From positions 257,335,273 to 257,399,272 of the forward strand of contig CM060947.1 of NCBI GenBank assembly GCA_030765055.1: a DNA stretch of 64,000 bases, given 5' to 3'. The first letter of the stretch is position 1. Every line of letters begins with the position of its first letter. The DNA is from Mantis religiosa. Taxonomy: Eukaryota; Arthropoda; Insecta; Mantodea; Mantidae. The position numbers and the translations under genes are program-made. Of the stretch, positions 10,170 through 21,060 are shown piece after piece. The notes under the pieces were generated by a model, which saw only the letters and a list, made by a program, of their open reading frames with translations, did no database searches and was not told the DNA's origin.

Positions 10170-11560
10170 CACCAAGTCCAATAGGACTTAACCGTGGAGA
10201 TTTTCCTGAAAGGTGTTTGCTAAGCCTAAGCTCTCTGTACCATGTACTCACTGAACATAATTTGCTTTATCGTCCGATATGACTTAACGTTGGAGGTTTT
10301 TACCTTATCCTGAAAGATGAATGTCTGGTAACTCTTGACTCTACGTACCCTCGGCTCATTTGGACATCATTTCATTCATCGTCCGATATGACTTAACGTT
10401 GGAGGATTTCTCTTTCCCTGACAGATTAATGTGTGGTAACTCTAAGCTCTATGTATCTTGTACTCATTTGAACAGCATTTCATTCATCGTCCGATATGAC
10501 TTAACGTTGGAGGATTTCTCTTTCCCTGACAGATTAATGTGTGGTAACTCTAAGCTCTATGTATCTTGTACTCATTTGAACAGCATTTCATTCATCGTCC
10601 GATATGACTTAACGTTGGAGGATTTCTCTTTCCCTGACAGATTAATGTGTGGTAACTCTAAGCTCTATGTATCTTGTACTCATTTGAACAGCATTTCATT
10701 CATCGTCCGATATGACTTAACGTTGGAGGATTTCTCTTTCCCTGACAGATTAATGTGTGGTAACTCTAAGCTCTATGTATCTTGTACTCATTTGAACAGC
10801 ATTTCATTCATCGTCCGATATAACTTAACGTTGGAGGATTTCTCTTTCCCTGACAGATTAATGTGTGGTAACTCTAAGCTCTATGTACCCTGTACTCATT
10901 TGAACATCATTTCATTCATTCTCCGATATGACTTAACGTTGGAGGTTTTCTCTTATCCTAAAAGGTGAATGTCTGGTAACTCTAAGCTCTATGTACCCTG
11001 TACTCATTTGAACATCATTTCATTCATCGTCCGATATGGCTTAACGTTTGAGGTTTTCCCTTATCCTGAAAGATGAATGTCTGGTAACTGGGCTAATTTA
11101 AACATTTTAAACATTTATTTCATTCATCGCCCGATATGACTTAACGTCGGAGGCTTTCTGTTGTCCTGAAAGACGAATGACTCGTAATTCTGAGCTCTTT
11201 TGACCCTGGGTTCGCTTCAACATAATTTCATTCATCGTCCGATTTTTTTTTACGTAGGAGAGATGAATATCATTTAACTGTAAGCTTTATGTATCCTGTA
11301 CCTATTTAAACATTTATTTCATTCATCATCCGATATGATTTAACTTCGGACATTATGCCTTATACTAAAATATGATTGTCTGGTAACTCTAGACTCTATT
11401 GACCATGGGCTCATTTGAACATAATTTCATTCTTCGTTAGATGTGGCTTAACGTTGGAGGTTTTCTGTTATACCGACAGATGAATGAATGGTAACTCTAA
11501 GCTCTATGTATCTCGGACTCATGTGAACACCATTTCATTCATCGACCGATATGACTGAAG
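10170..11560 (+). repeat. satellite C array (SINE-C tail), homogenised core
   Basis: About 12 tandem copies of the SINE-C body: GTAACTCTAAGCTC, CTCATTTGAAC, ATTTCATTCATCGTCCG, ATATGACTTAACGTTGGAGG. Four to five adjacent units at about 10366-10905 are nearly identical with an exact 108-bp period; flanking units are diverged. Because 108 is divisible by three, the core is open in one frame (10360-10968) and translates to a repeating 36-residue peptide. That ORF is a by-product of the repeat, not a supported gene. Confidence 0.9.
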
Positions 11561-12780
11561 GGGGAGATGAAAGAAAAGAAAGGGGAAATTTTACTGAACT
11601 ACGTTTATGAAAACAGAAAAATGTCTTCGAATGTTCTGTGGAGTTACATTTTTTTTAAATACCAATGTATACACAGTAATGGAACCACAAAATTCACTAA
11701 CTTCTGTCACCTCTTTCTTACATTGCACGAGTTTACTGTACTTAAGGAAATAATGCAGCAGTGATATTCGTTAAATAATGACCTTATATCTCCAATATTC
11801 TTTCTTCAAACCAATAATGAGTGTTTCTAAATATTATTGCACTCGTCCTACGGACGTTGACATGGAGACAAACGCAGTGACAGGTACAAAAACGTTATTT
11901 AATGAAATCTCACGTTCTCGCAGATGAATAATACAACGGGGTAGCCACCATCTTTTACTTTAAAATGCTGTGCTTTTGCATGTTCGTTTTTTCCCACGCG
12001 CTTGCATATATTACGATCTCATTGGCATACGTGTGTGTTTTGTCGCTTTAGAATTTTAAAACAGTGTTTCCGCGCTTCCTCATTACGGTACAAACGTTTA
12101 CTCACAATCCAGACGTTAAACATTACTAAACGAGCAGGTTTACTGTCAATACGTCTAACTCAACGACACAGGCAGTACGTGCGTTTGATTCTTGTAGCGG
12201 GTCTCTCTGTTAATCGGATTTTTCGTATATTCTCTGCAAGGTAAGAGCACTTTTGATGGCTTCTGTTCTACAAACATCTTTCCATTATTTCCTAATATTT
12301 AGTTTTCAATTTCACGTTTTGGTTAGCCTTTTCTGAGCCACCTCATGTGAGGAGTTCCTCTGGGTTCCACCAGAGGGATTCCGTTTTAGAGAAAATCTCT
12401 GTTGTGATTGGGTCATGAAGAATGTATCATTGGGGTCCCCTCTGGCGTTTAGTGTCCTATGTTTTCTTGACCACAACATTTGTTCCTGAATGTGAAGCAC
12501 AATAGATGCAGGCTGGGTCTAAGCAACAAAGTCTTTTTCTTCCCTTTTTTCAGTTTTCGTTACTTTCTATCGTCCTTTGCTTGTTACCTTTATTTCGCAG
12601 AATGAAAAAAAAACCTATCCAGTTATTGCTAAAAATACCCTTTTGCTTCGATGTCTTTAAATGTCTGCAATATTTACAACGAAGTGCAAAAGTGGCCCTA
12701 ATATACTCATTCCAAAAAGGAAGAAAGAAAGAAGAAAATCATTTTGATGACATGAATGCGAAAAATATATGATCTTATAT
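11561..12780. other. unassigned
   Basis: No recognised element. A short hairpin CCTCTGG/CCAGAGG occurs near 12357-12377. The frame at 12506-12772 plus has no domain I recognise. Confidence 0.3.
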
Positions 12781-13995
12781 ACTCACATGACTTTTTCTAC
12801 TCTTGTAGAAATATCTATACCTCTCTCAACTTCTAGATAAGCATTACCCTATTGTAGTTACAATGAAATACAGTAGACTTTAAATGATAGTCTACTGTTT
12901 GATATACACGACATTCTATACTCTTGTAGGTACAAACACTTATTGCTCTCTCTACTTCAATATAACCATTATCTTATTGTAGTTACAAGTAAATACAGTA
13001 GACTGTAAGCGATAGCCAACTGTTTCATATACATAACTTTCTCTACTCTTGCACAAACATTTATTGCTCTATCTACCACAAGATAAACATTATCTTATTT
13101 TAGATTCAAGGGAATACAGTAGACTTCAAGTAATTGCCAAATGTTTTATATACACACTTTCTCTAATGTTGTACAAACACTTTCTGCTTTATACACTTGA
13201 AAATAAACATTATCTTATTGCAGTTACAAGGTAATACAGTACACTTTGAGTGATAGTCAAATGTTTTATATACCTGACTTTCTGTACCCTTTTACAGGCA
13301 CTTATACCTCTCTCTACTTCAAGGTAAACTTCCTCTCATTGTAGATACAAGGGAACACAGTAGAGTTTAAGAGACAGTCAGATGTTTTATATACATGGCT
13401 TTCTCTACACTTGATGATACTTTCTCGGGCTAACAGCCAGCTTGGGTAGTTACCCTAATCTGACCTGGCTGTTAGCCCGAGAAACTATCATCAATAATCA
13501 ACGCCGGGAAAGCTGCAAGTCATTAATTCTCTACACTTATACAAACAGTTGTTGCTCTATCTTCTTCAAGATAAACATTATCTTATTGTTGTTCCAAGGG
13601 AATACAGTAAACTCTAAGTGATAGTAAAATGTTTTATATAGATGACCTTCTCTACTATTGTACAAACAGTTATTAGTCTATCTACTTCAAGATAAACGTT
13701 ACCTTATTGTAGTTACAAGGGAATACAGTAGACTTTAGTCAAATGTTTTATATAGATGACCTTCTCTACTCTTGTACAAACACTTATTACTCTATCTACT
13801 TAAAGATAAACTTTACCTTATTGTAGTTACAAGGGAATACAGTAGACTCTAAGTGATAGTCAAATGATTTATATAGATGACCTTCTCTACTCTTGTACAA
13901 ACAGTTATTACTCTATCTACTTCAAGATAAACGTTACCTAATTGTAGTTACAAAGAAGCACAATAGAAATTAAATGATAGTCAAATGTTTAATAG
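12781..13995 (+). repeat. satellite A array, about nine units
   Basis: Tandem 121-bp units with landmarks ATACATGACTTTCTCTAC, CTTGTACAAACACTTATTGC, TCTACTTCAAGATAAAC, TATCTTATTGTAGTTACAAG and AATACAGTAGACTTTAAGTG. The array starts at CATGACTT and stops at GATAGTCAAATGTTT, the phase shared by other blocks. One unit is interrupted by the hairpin insertion at 13413-13526. Confidence 0.9.
13413..13526. mobile_element. 114-nt hairpin element with 12-bp target duplication
   Basis: It is flanked by direct repeats TTCTCTACACTT at 13401-13412 and 13527-13538, so it interrupts one satellite A unit cleanly. The first ~80 nt are an inverted repeat: the arm GATGATACTTTCTCGGGC plus TAACAGCCAG pairs with its complement over 28 bp with one mismatch, around a 24-nt loop that itself contains GGGTA/TACCC. 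A ~35-nt single-stranded tail (ATAATCAACGCCGGGAAAGC onward) follows. No ORF. I do not recognise the family. Confidence 0.75.
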
Positions 13996-14397
13996 TGTAT
14001 GTCTTTGTATATCCAAGATATAAAAAAATGAATAACCACTTTATACTTGAGAGCGCTATAGGTATTTTAGAATATAAACAATTAAGGAGGAATATCTGGT
14101 AAGTGGTTCATTTGTATAGTAAGTCTTTGCCTATCTTTTATATTTTACCAGTTATACAAGACCTCCAGAATGAAGAGGGCTTGTGAGAAACTTCAAGACG
14201 TATATTTGTCACGGAACATTCAGTCCGATATTTATATGATGGCCGTGAAAGGAACCTGATTTGTCCATCCCGAGTATTTCAGAAATTCTTGTGTAAAGAA
14301 TGACCTTTGGTAGTAGCACATCAGTGTCAGGCCGTATTAATAATGTGCTCTGGTAGCCAGGAACCAACCCTTGTCACTGTCACGTAGTTGACATTTG
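13996..14397. other. unassigned
   Basis: No recognisable feature between satellite A and the 224-bp duplication. Confidence 0.3.
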
Positions 14398-14845
14398 CTA
14401 TGTCACAGTCACGTCCGTCCTCCGTCCCGACACACTCCTAAAGATTTCATCGCGCATCAGTTAATTCTCTTTCACAATCGAAATACATGACACTTGCACA
14501 TATATACTATTTTAATAGTAAATATATACAACAGGCTCTGTGGTTTACATTTGTGCTGCAAATGGTTCTGTCGTATTTGGAAGCGTCCTCTAAGACCAGA
14601 CTTATGTGTCTGGGCATAACATATGTCACAGTCACGTCCGTCCTCCGTCCCGACACACTCCTAAAGATTTCATCGCGCATCAGTTAATTCTCTTTCACAA
14701 TCGAAATACATGACACTTGCACATATATACTATTTTAATAGTAAATATATACAACAGGCTCTGTGGTTTACATTTGTGCTGCAAATGGTTCTGTCGTATT
14801 TGGAAGCGTCCTCTAAGACCAGACTTATGTGTCTGGGCATAACAT
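14398..14845 (+). repeat. exact 224-bp tandem duplication
   Basis: Two adjacent copies (14398-14621 and 14622-14845), both starting TATGTCACAGTCACGTCCG and ending TCTGGGCATAACA, appear identical by eye. The unit occurs nowhere else here. Either a very recent duplication or an assembly artefact. Confidence 0.85.
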
Positions 14846-15194
14846 AACTCCGAATTGGAACATCTTCCAAACATACCACTCCAAGATATTCAAGAACATC
14901 CCAATAACTACCTTTACATGAACCGTTTACTGATGGGTATGATGTATTCAGTTAAAACAGCATATATATAGATATAAATGTATCTCTAGAATTTTCTGGG
15001 AAGACCTTGGAAATCATTTTCAATCTAATTTGAAGTGGTCAGAAGCAGAAGTTGCTAAGTCACTATTGCAAAATTGAGCAGGAGAGCTGCTCAAAGTTCT
15101 GACTTCTGAAATTAGTTTGTCTTTTACCGGTCTCAACAGAATTTTAATCGTTGGAGGTGGCTTGTGGTTGCTCCTGAGGTTGTATTTGGCGAAA
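14846..15194. other. unassigned
   Basis: No feature recognised up to the first clear unit of the 112-bp array. Confidence 0.3.
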
Positions 15195-16468
15195 ATTTTA
15201 CTTACTCTGCCGGATAGATTGCCGGTAAACGGGATGCAGGGTGTTGCGGGAGGCTTATGTGACGCTTGCTGTATTACAGGTTTCCCTTTCCTAGCTCTGG
15301 TAATCGAGACTGCTGATTCTGCCAGATAGGTTGTCGATAAACGGGATGTAGGCCGTAGCGGTAGGCTTATCTGACGCTTGCTGTATTACAGGCTTCCCTT
15401 TCCTAGCTCTGGTAATCGAGACTGCTGATTCTGCCAGATAGGTTGTCGATAAACGGGATGTAGGCTGTAGCGGTAGGCTTATCTGACGTTTGCTGTATTA
15501 CAGGTTTCCCTTTCCTAGCTTGGGTGATCGAGGCTACTGATTCTGCCGGATAGGTTGCCGGTAAACGGGATGCAGGTTGTTGCGGGAGGCTTATGTGACG
15601 CTTGCTGTATTACAGGTTTCCCTTTCCTAGCTCTGGTGATAGCAGCTGCTGGTACTGCCGGATAGGTTGCCGGTAAACGTGGTGCAGGCTGTAGTTGTAG
15701 GCTTATCTGACGCTTGTTGTATTACAGGTTTCCCTTTCCTAGCTGTGGTATTCGAGGCTACTGATTCTGCCGGATGGATTTCCGGTAAACGGGATGCAGG
15801 CTGTAGTGGTAGGCTTATCGGACACTTGCTGTATTACAGGCTTTCCTTTCCTAGCTCTGGTGATCGGGGCTACTGATTCTGCCGGATAGGTTGCCGGTAA
15901 GCGGGATGTAGGCTGTAGTGGCAGGCTTATCTGACGCTTGTTGTATTACAGGTTTCCCTTTCCTAGCTCTGGTGATCGAGGCTGCTGATTCTGTCGGATA
16001 GGTTGCCGGTAAACGGGATGTAGGCTGTAGTGGTAGGCTTATCTGACACTTGCTGTATTATAGGCTTTCCTTTCCTAGCTCTGGTGATCGAGGCTACTGA
16101 TTTTGCCGGATAGGTTGCCGGTAAGCGGGATGTAGGCTGTAGTGGTAGGCTTATCTGACACTTGCTGCATTGCAGGTTTCCCTTTCCTTGCTCTGGTGAT
16201 CGAGGCTGCTGATTCTGTCGGATAGGTTGCCGGTAAACGGGATGTAGGCTGTAGTGGTAGGCTTATCTGACACTTGCTGTATTACAGGCTTTCCTTTCCT
16301 AGCTCTGGTGATCGAGGCTACTGATTCTGCCGGATAGGTTGCCGGTAAGCGGGATGTAGGCTGTAGTGGTAAGCTTATCTGACACTTGCTGTATTACAGG
16401 CATTCCTTTCCTAGCTCTGGTGATCGAGGCTACTGACTCTACCGGATAGGTTGTCGGTAAACGGCATG
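15195..16468. repeat. 112-bp tandem array (satellite D)
   Basis: About 11 tandem units with GCTTATCTGACACTTGCTG, TTCCCTTTCCTAGCTCTGG, TGATCGAGGCTACTGATTC and GCCGGATAGGTTGCCGG. Spacing between GCTTATCTG landmarks at 16037, 16149 and 16261 is exactly 112 bp. The last unit is cut at AACGGCATGCA, where the LINE-B terminus begins. Only one locus in the window. Confidence 0.9.
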
Positions 16469-18050
16469 CATTATTTGTCTTTACCTTGTTGCTTCCTTGG
16501 CTTATATGATAACCTGGTCTTCTGCTCTGTTAGGTAGCTCTTAACCTCCATGCCCCCTTGTTACTTAATTAGTCCCTTTCTTCCCCCTCATCTTTCTTTC
16601 TTATATTATATACATTTATTGTCTCTACCTTGTTGCTATCTTGGCTTATATGACACCCTGGCCTTCTGATCTGTCAGGTAGCTCTTAAACTCCATGCCTA
16701 CTTGTTACTTAATTAGTCCCTTTCTTCCCCATCATCTTCCTTTCTTATATTCTTTACATTTATTTGTCTCTACCTTGTTGCTGCCTTGACTTACATGACA
16801 CCCTGGCCTTCTGCTCTGTCAGGTAGCTCTTAACCTCCATGCCTACTTGTTACTTAATTAGTCCCTTTCTTCCCCCTCATCTTCCTTTCTTATATTATTT
16901 ACATATGTTTGTCTTTACCTTGATGCTGCCTTGGCTTACATGACATCCTGGTCTTCTGCTCTGTCAGGTAGCTCTTAACCTCCATGCCTCCTTGTTACTT
17001 AATTAGTCCCTTTCTTCCCCCTCATCTTCTTTTCTTATATTATTTACATTTATGTGTCTTTACCTTGTTGCTACCTTGGCTTACATGACACTCTCGTCTT
17101 CTGCTCTGTCAGGTAGCTCTTAACCTCCATGCCCCCTTGTTACTTAATTAGTCCCTTTCTTATCCTTCATCTTCCTTTCTTATGTTATTTACATTTATCT
17201 GTCTCTACCTTGTTGCTACCTTGGCTTACATGACACCCTAGTCTTCTGCTCTGTCAGGTAGCTCATAACCTCCATGCCCCCTTGTTACTTAATTAGCCCC
17301 TTTCTTCCCCCTCATCTTCCTTTCTTATATTATTTACATTTATTTGTCTCTACCTTGTTGCTACCTTGGCTTACATGACACCCTAGTCTTCTGCTCTGTC
17401 AGGTAGCTCTTAATCTCCTTGCCTCCAGTTACTTAATTAGTCCCTTTCTTCCCCCTCATCTTCCTTATATTATTTACATTTATGTGTCTTTACCTTATTG
17501 CTACCTTGACTTACATGACACTCTCGTCCTCTGCTCTGTCAGGTAGCTCTTAACCTTCATGACTCCTTGTTACTTAATGAGTCCCTTTCTTCCCCCTCAT
17601 CTGCCTTTCTTATATTATTTACATTTATTTGTCTCTACCTTATTGCTACCTTGGCTTACATGACACTCTGGTCTTCTGCTCTGTCAGGTAGCCCTTAACC
17701 TTCATGACTCCTTGTTACTTAATTAGTTCCTTTCTTCCCCCTCATCTGCCTTTCTTATATTATTTACATTTATTTGTCTTTACCTTGTTGCCACCTTGGC
17801 TTACATGACACTCTGGTCTTCTGCTCTGTCAGGTAGCTCTTAACCTTCATGACTCCTTGTTACTTAATTAGTTCCTTTCTTCCCCCTCAACTGCCTTTCT
17901 TATATTATTTACATTTATTTGTCTCTACCATATTGCTACCTTGGCTTACATGACACTCTCGTCTTCTGCTCTGTCAGGTAGCCCTTAACCTTCATGTCAC
18001 CTTGTTACTTAATGAGTCCCTTTCTTCCCCCTCATCTGCCTTTCTTATAC
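16469..18050 (-). repeat. 145-bp array forming the LINE-B 3' UTR (11 units)
   Basis: Tandem units of 145 bp (landmark GTCTCTACCT or GTCTTTACCT at 16621, 16766, 16911). In minus sense the repeat lies directly after the LINE-B coding end and stops at GGTAAAGACAAATAA, next to satellite D. The same terminal phase is used by the LINE-B copies at 2010 and near 35175. It therefore behaves as the 3' UTR of the element, with a copy number that varies between insertions. Confidence 0.85.
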
Positions 18051-19524
18051 CCTTTACATTTCGAGCCCATTTTCTTTTAATTTCTGCAATAACTCTTTTA
18101 CTCCCTGCCCATCAACATTTTTATAGCTGCTATCCTCATGTTTACATTCTCCCTTTTTTTCTCCACACTGCAACCTCCTCGCATTCTGGAACATAGTGTT
18201 CTATTCTTTCTTTTCCCCCACACAATTCACAAATTCCCTTTTACCCTACCTCTCATCCCTCTTAGAAGTATTGTTCCTCTTCTCATCCAAGCTAACGCTT
18301 CTCTCTCCTGCCTATTGTAGTAATCTACATATGCTTCTCGTCCCCAATTTCTTCTTATTTGTTTGTAAAATTGTAATATTTCTTATTTTCTAGACTTCCC
18401 CATATTTCCTGACTTTCTATATCTTTTATTCTGCATTTTACCAATTTACTCACATCGCTTGTATTGCTTACCTCTAATCTCCATATATCTCCCATTCCTT
18501 TTTTTCCATAATTCCTCCTATATCTGCCCATCAACAATTTGAGATCTCTAATCTGTTTTTGCTGTCTTATGTATAATTTCATAATTTCCTCTTTTTCTTT
18601 GGCCAAACACCTATACTAAAATTTTATTATTTTTGCATTATTATTCCATTTCTTCTTGTCTTTCCTAATTCTACTAAAGCTACTTCCCTAGGTGCTGATC
18701 TTGGTAAGCCTAGTAGCTCTTTACAAAACCTTCTGTAGTTTTGGTCGACAGTTTTGTTTACCTCTGTGCCCCCCCCCCCCCCAGATCGCCACTACATACA
18801 ACATTTTGGATCTAACTAGTCCGTCATACAATGTTTCTAACCACTTAGTTGTCATTTCTAGCTTACATTTGCATATTCGTATCTCAATCATTACCGCCCT
18901 TCCTTTTGCTTCAATTTTTCTCCTGTGTGCTCCCCACTTTCCATTGTTATTCGACCTTACTCCTAAGCATTGAAATTCATTGACCACTTCTACCCTTTTG
19001 TAATGTATTACCCACTTTTCATCTGTTTTTAGTTTACCTCCCTGCTTGAAGACCATAACTATCGAATTATTTATGTTTATTTTTATTCCCCACTCTTTAC
19101 AGAATTTCTGGATTTCATGTATTGCCTTCTGCAATCCTAGTACCGTTATAGAACCTACCATTTAGTCATCCGCATATAGCAATCCAGGAATTTCTTTGTT
19201 TGCTATTACCGGACAGTGCTGATTTCCTTCCTTAACCTTTTCTATATTATCTCATCCATAAATAAGTTAAATAAAATTGAACTCATTTTGCATCCTTGTC
19301 TTAGGCCTCTTTTTTGTTCTGTCATCTCGGTAATTACATTTTTTCCCACCTTATGCAAAATTTCACCTTTTCATGGATTTTCTCTGCTTATTTTATAAAT
19401 TTTCTACTTACCCCTTTCATCCTCAATTACCAAACTAAAGTTTTTGTATATAAATGTATCAAAAGCTTTCTCAAAATCCGCAAAGTACGTAATATATACC
19501 CTTCCTCTCTTCTCCCTGAGGTAT
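18051..19524 (-). pseudogene. LINE-B ORF2, RT and C-terminal part
   Basis: In minus sense the RT begins in the segment at 20938-21060 and continues here with YLREKRGRVYITYFADFEKAFD (motif A), EQKRGLRQGCKMSSILFNL (motif B) and GLLYADD (motif C, catalytic Asp pair) followed at once by a TAA stop. Downstream come EFQCLGVRSNNNGKWG and KLEMTTKWLETLYDGLVRSKMLY, then a decayed C-terminus. Family role: target-primed reverse transcription. Stops, frameshifts and a hAT insertion at 19533 make it inactive. The clade resembles I/jockey-like LINEs with a C-terminal CCHC; exact placement is uncertain. Confidence 0.8.
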
Positions 19525-19532
19525 TTGTCTAT

Positions 19533-20929
19533 CAGGGGCGGCTTCTCAATGGGGTAGCATGTTTGCGCTACAACCAAAATGCCGGGTCTCCCTTTAATGC
19601 AAGAGCATGTTCCATTTGGCGTTCAGTTCGACCTTGTCTAGTGCAGTGGCCCTCAGCGCGCTGTATTGTTTGCAGGTGCCAAGTAGTTCACTCTCAGTTG
19701 CAAACCACTGGTATACAATGGGGAGGTATAGGGCAGGATGAACCTAGGGCGTGACGGGGCAAGTAGGGGGGAAGGGCGGGGCTTATCGCTGCATAAGATT
19801 GGTTAACCTAACAGCCAGAGAATAGTGAATGCCAAGCCTTCTCCTTCTGTTTTCAGCGCCATCTATTATTCTCATATTAAATGTTCGCTTCGGTCAACTA
19901 TTACCACAGATTACTATTACCTACCAGAGCATAGCCACATGTTTGGTGTCGTGTTTTGTTAGCTGTGTCGTGCTTTGAGTAGTGAATAAGAGTGATTTAT
20001 TTAAATATAAGTATATTGTGTTATATAAGCAGAAACAATGAATTCCATAATGTGTCTATTAGCACATTCCTTTTAAAATGAGCTTAGAAGAAAAAACCGA
20101 AAATAAGCGACTTGGAAGTCCTACGCCAAATATAAAAATCACATAGGTTGTCAAAACAAAAACAAGCTATTTGAACAGGAACTTTAACAACAATGTATAT
20201 GAGAAATATAATTTGATGTGTGGTTATAATATTAAAAATAGCCTGTTTTGCTTTCCTTGCGTTCTCTTTGGCGTTGAAGATCCGTGGACAAAACATGGCG
20301 TGAATGCTTTGCAGCATCTTCATGATCGCGCCAAAAACACGTAACTTAAAAACTGCACATGAAAAACACAGTTTTGCTATTCTTGGCAATGTAAATATTG
20401 CAAAGCAGATGGACAGTGCATATCGGAGAACAACTGAAGAACACAACCAGAAGGTGGCTCAAAATAGGTATGTTTTAAACATTATTGTTAACTGCATTAG
20501 CTTTTGTGGAACCTTTGAGTTAGCTCTACGAGGACACAATGATTCAGCTACGTCAAGCAATCCTGGTATTTTGCGAGGACTGATAAACTTCAGTGCAGAG
20601 CTAGACTGTGTTCTGAAAAACCTATCAGGAGAATGCTGCAGTGTTTAAGGGAACTTCCAAGCCAATCCAGAACGAAATCTTGCAATGTACACTTGAAGTC
20701 TGCCATGAAGAGATATCAAGTCCATTTTTAGCTACATAAATAGAAGAGTGTTATGCTCTAGAGTGTTTCTGAATTACGCATGTTGTGCTATACGCTGTGA
20801 ATTACCGTTAGATTGTGTATACAGCAGTCTATTGTGGCAGGATTAAACAACCGTTTGTTACTTTAAAAAACTTAAATTGCATGGATAAATTTGTGAACCA
20901 CCGACTTTCAGAGCCACCAGCCGCCCCTG
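19533..20929 (+). mobile_element. hAT element inserted in LINE-B
   Basis: The ends are fixed by a perfect 8-bp target duplication TTGTCTAT at 19525-19532 and 20930-20937. Terminal inverted repeats are CAGGGGCGGCTTCTC on the left and the complement of CAGGGGCGGCTGGTGG on the right: 11 bp identical, then diverging. Length 1397 bp. Eight-base duplications and CAG-GGCGG-type ends are standard for hAT elements. The LINE-B frame continues across the insertion when the hAT is ignored, which proves the order of events. Confidence 0.92.
20077..20735 (+). pseudogene. hAT transposase (ZMYM1-like), N-terminal part
   Basis: Starts at ATG 20077 (MSLEEKTENKRLGSPTP), an N-terminus usual for hAT transposases related to the vertebrate ZMYM1/TTF-type zinc-finger proteins. 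An in-frame TAG follows near 20149. The zinc finger is seen as SLFCFPCVLFG near 20240. After a one-base shift the frame continues AFAILGNVNIAK-like, AQNRYVLNIIVNCISFCG, LALRGHNDS and GLINFSAELDCVL, then a second shift leads to FKGTSKPIQNEILQC. The RNase H-like core and dimerisation domain are missing. Internally deleted and dead; could be mobilised only in trans. Confidence 0.8.
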
Positions 20930-20937
20930 TTGTCTAT

Positions 20938-21060
20938 TATAGTCTTTATTATGAACAGATTATCTATTGTCAATGTTTTGTCTTTGTTTGAATTTTTGTT
21001 ATATGCAGTGATTCATTTGTGGTTATAACATTTCTTAAAGTATCATGAAGATGGGAGAGA
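20938..21060 (-). mobile_element. LINE-B, 5' part beyond the hAT insertion
   Basis: In minus sense this reads LRNVITTNESL then, after a shift, KDKTLTIDNLFIIKTIIDKY, running into YLREKRG on the other side of the hAT. The TIDNLF pattern before motif A is typical of non-LTR RTs. Upstream of about 21060 I can no longer follow the RT, so the element is probably 5'-truncated there. Confidence 0.7.

Noticed and set aside
13413..13495. hammerhead ribozyme or terminator
   Set aside because: The hairpin lacks the CTGATGA and GAAA core in the required positions, and the context is a transposed insert, not a transcript end.
19314..19754. 146-codon plus-strand ORF
   Set aside because: It crosses the LINE-B/hAT junction at 19533 and is antisense to the RT; a shadow frame.
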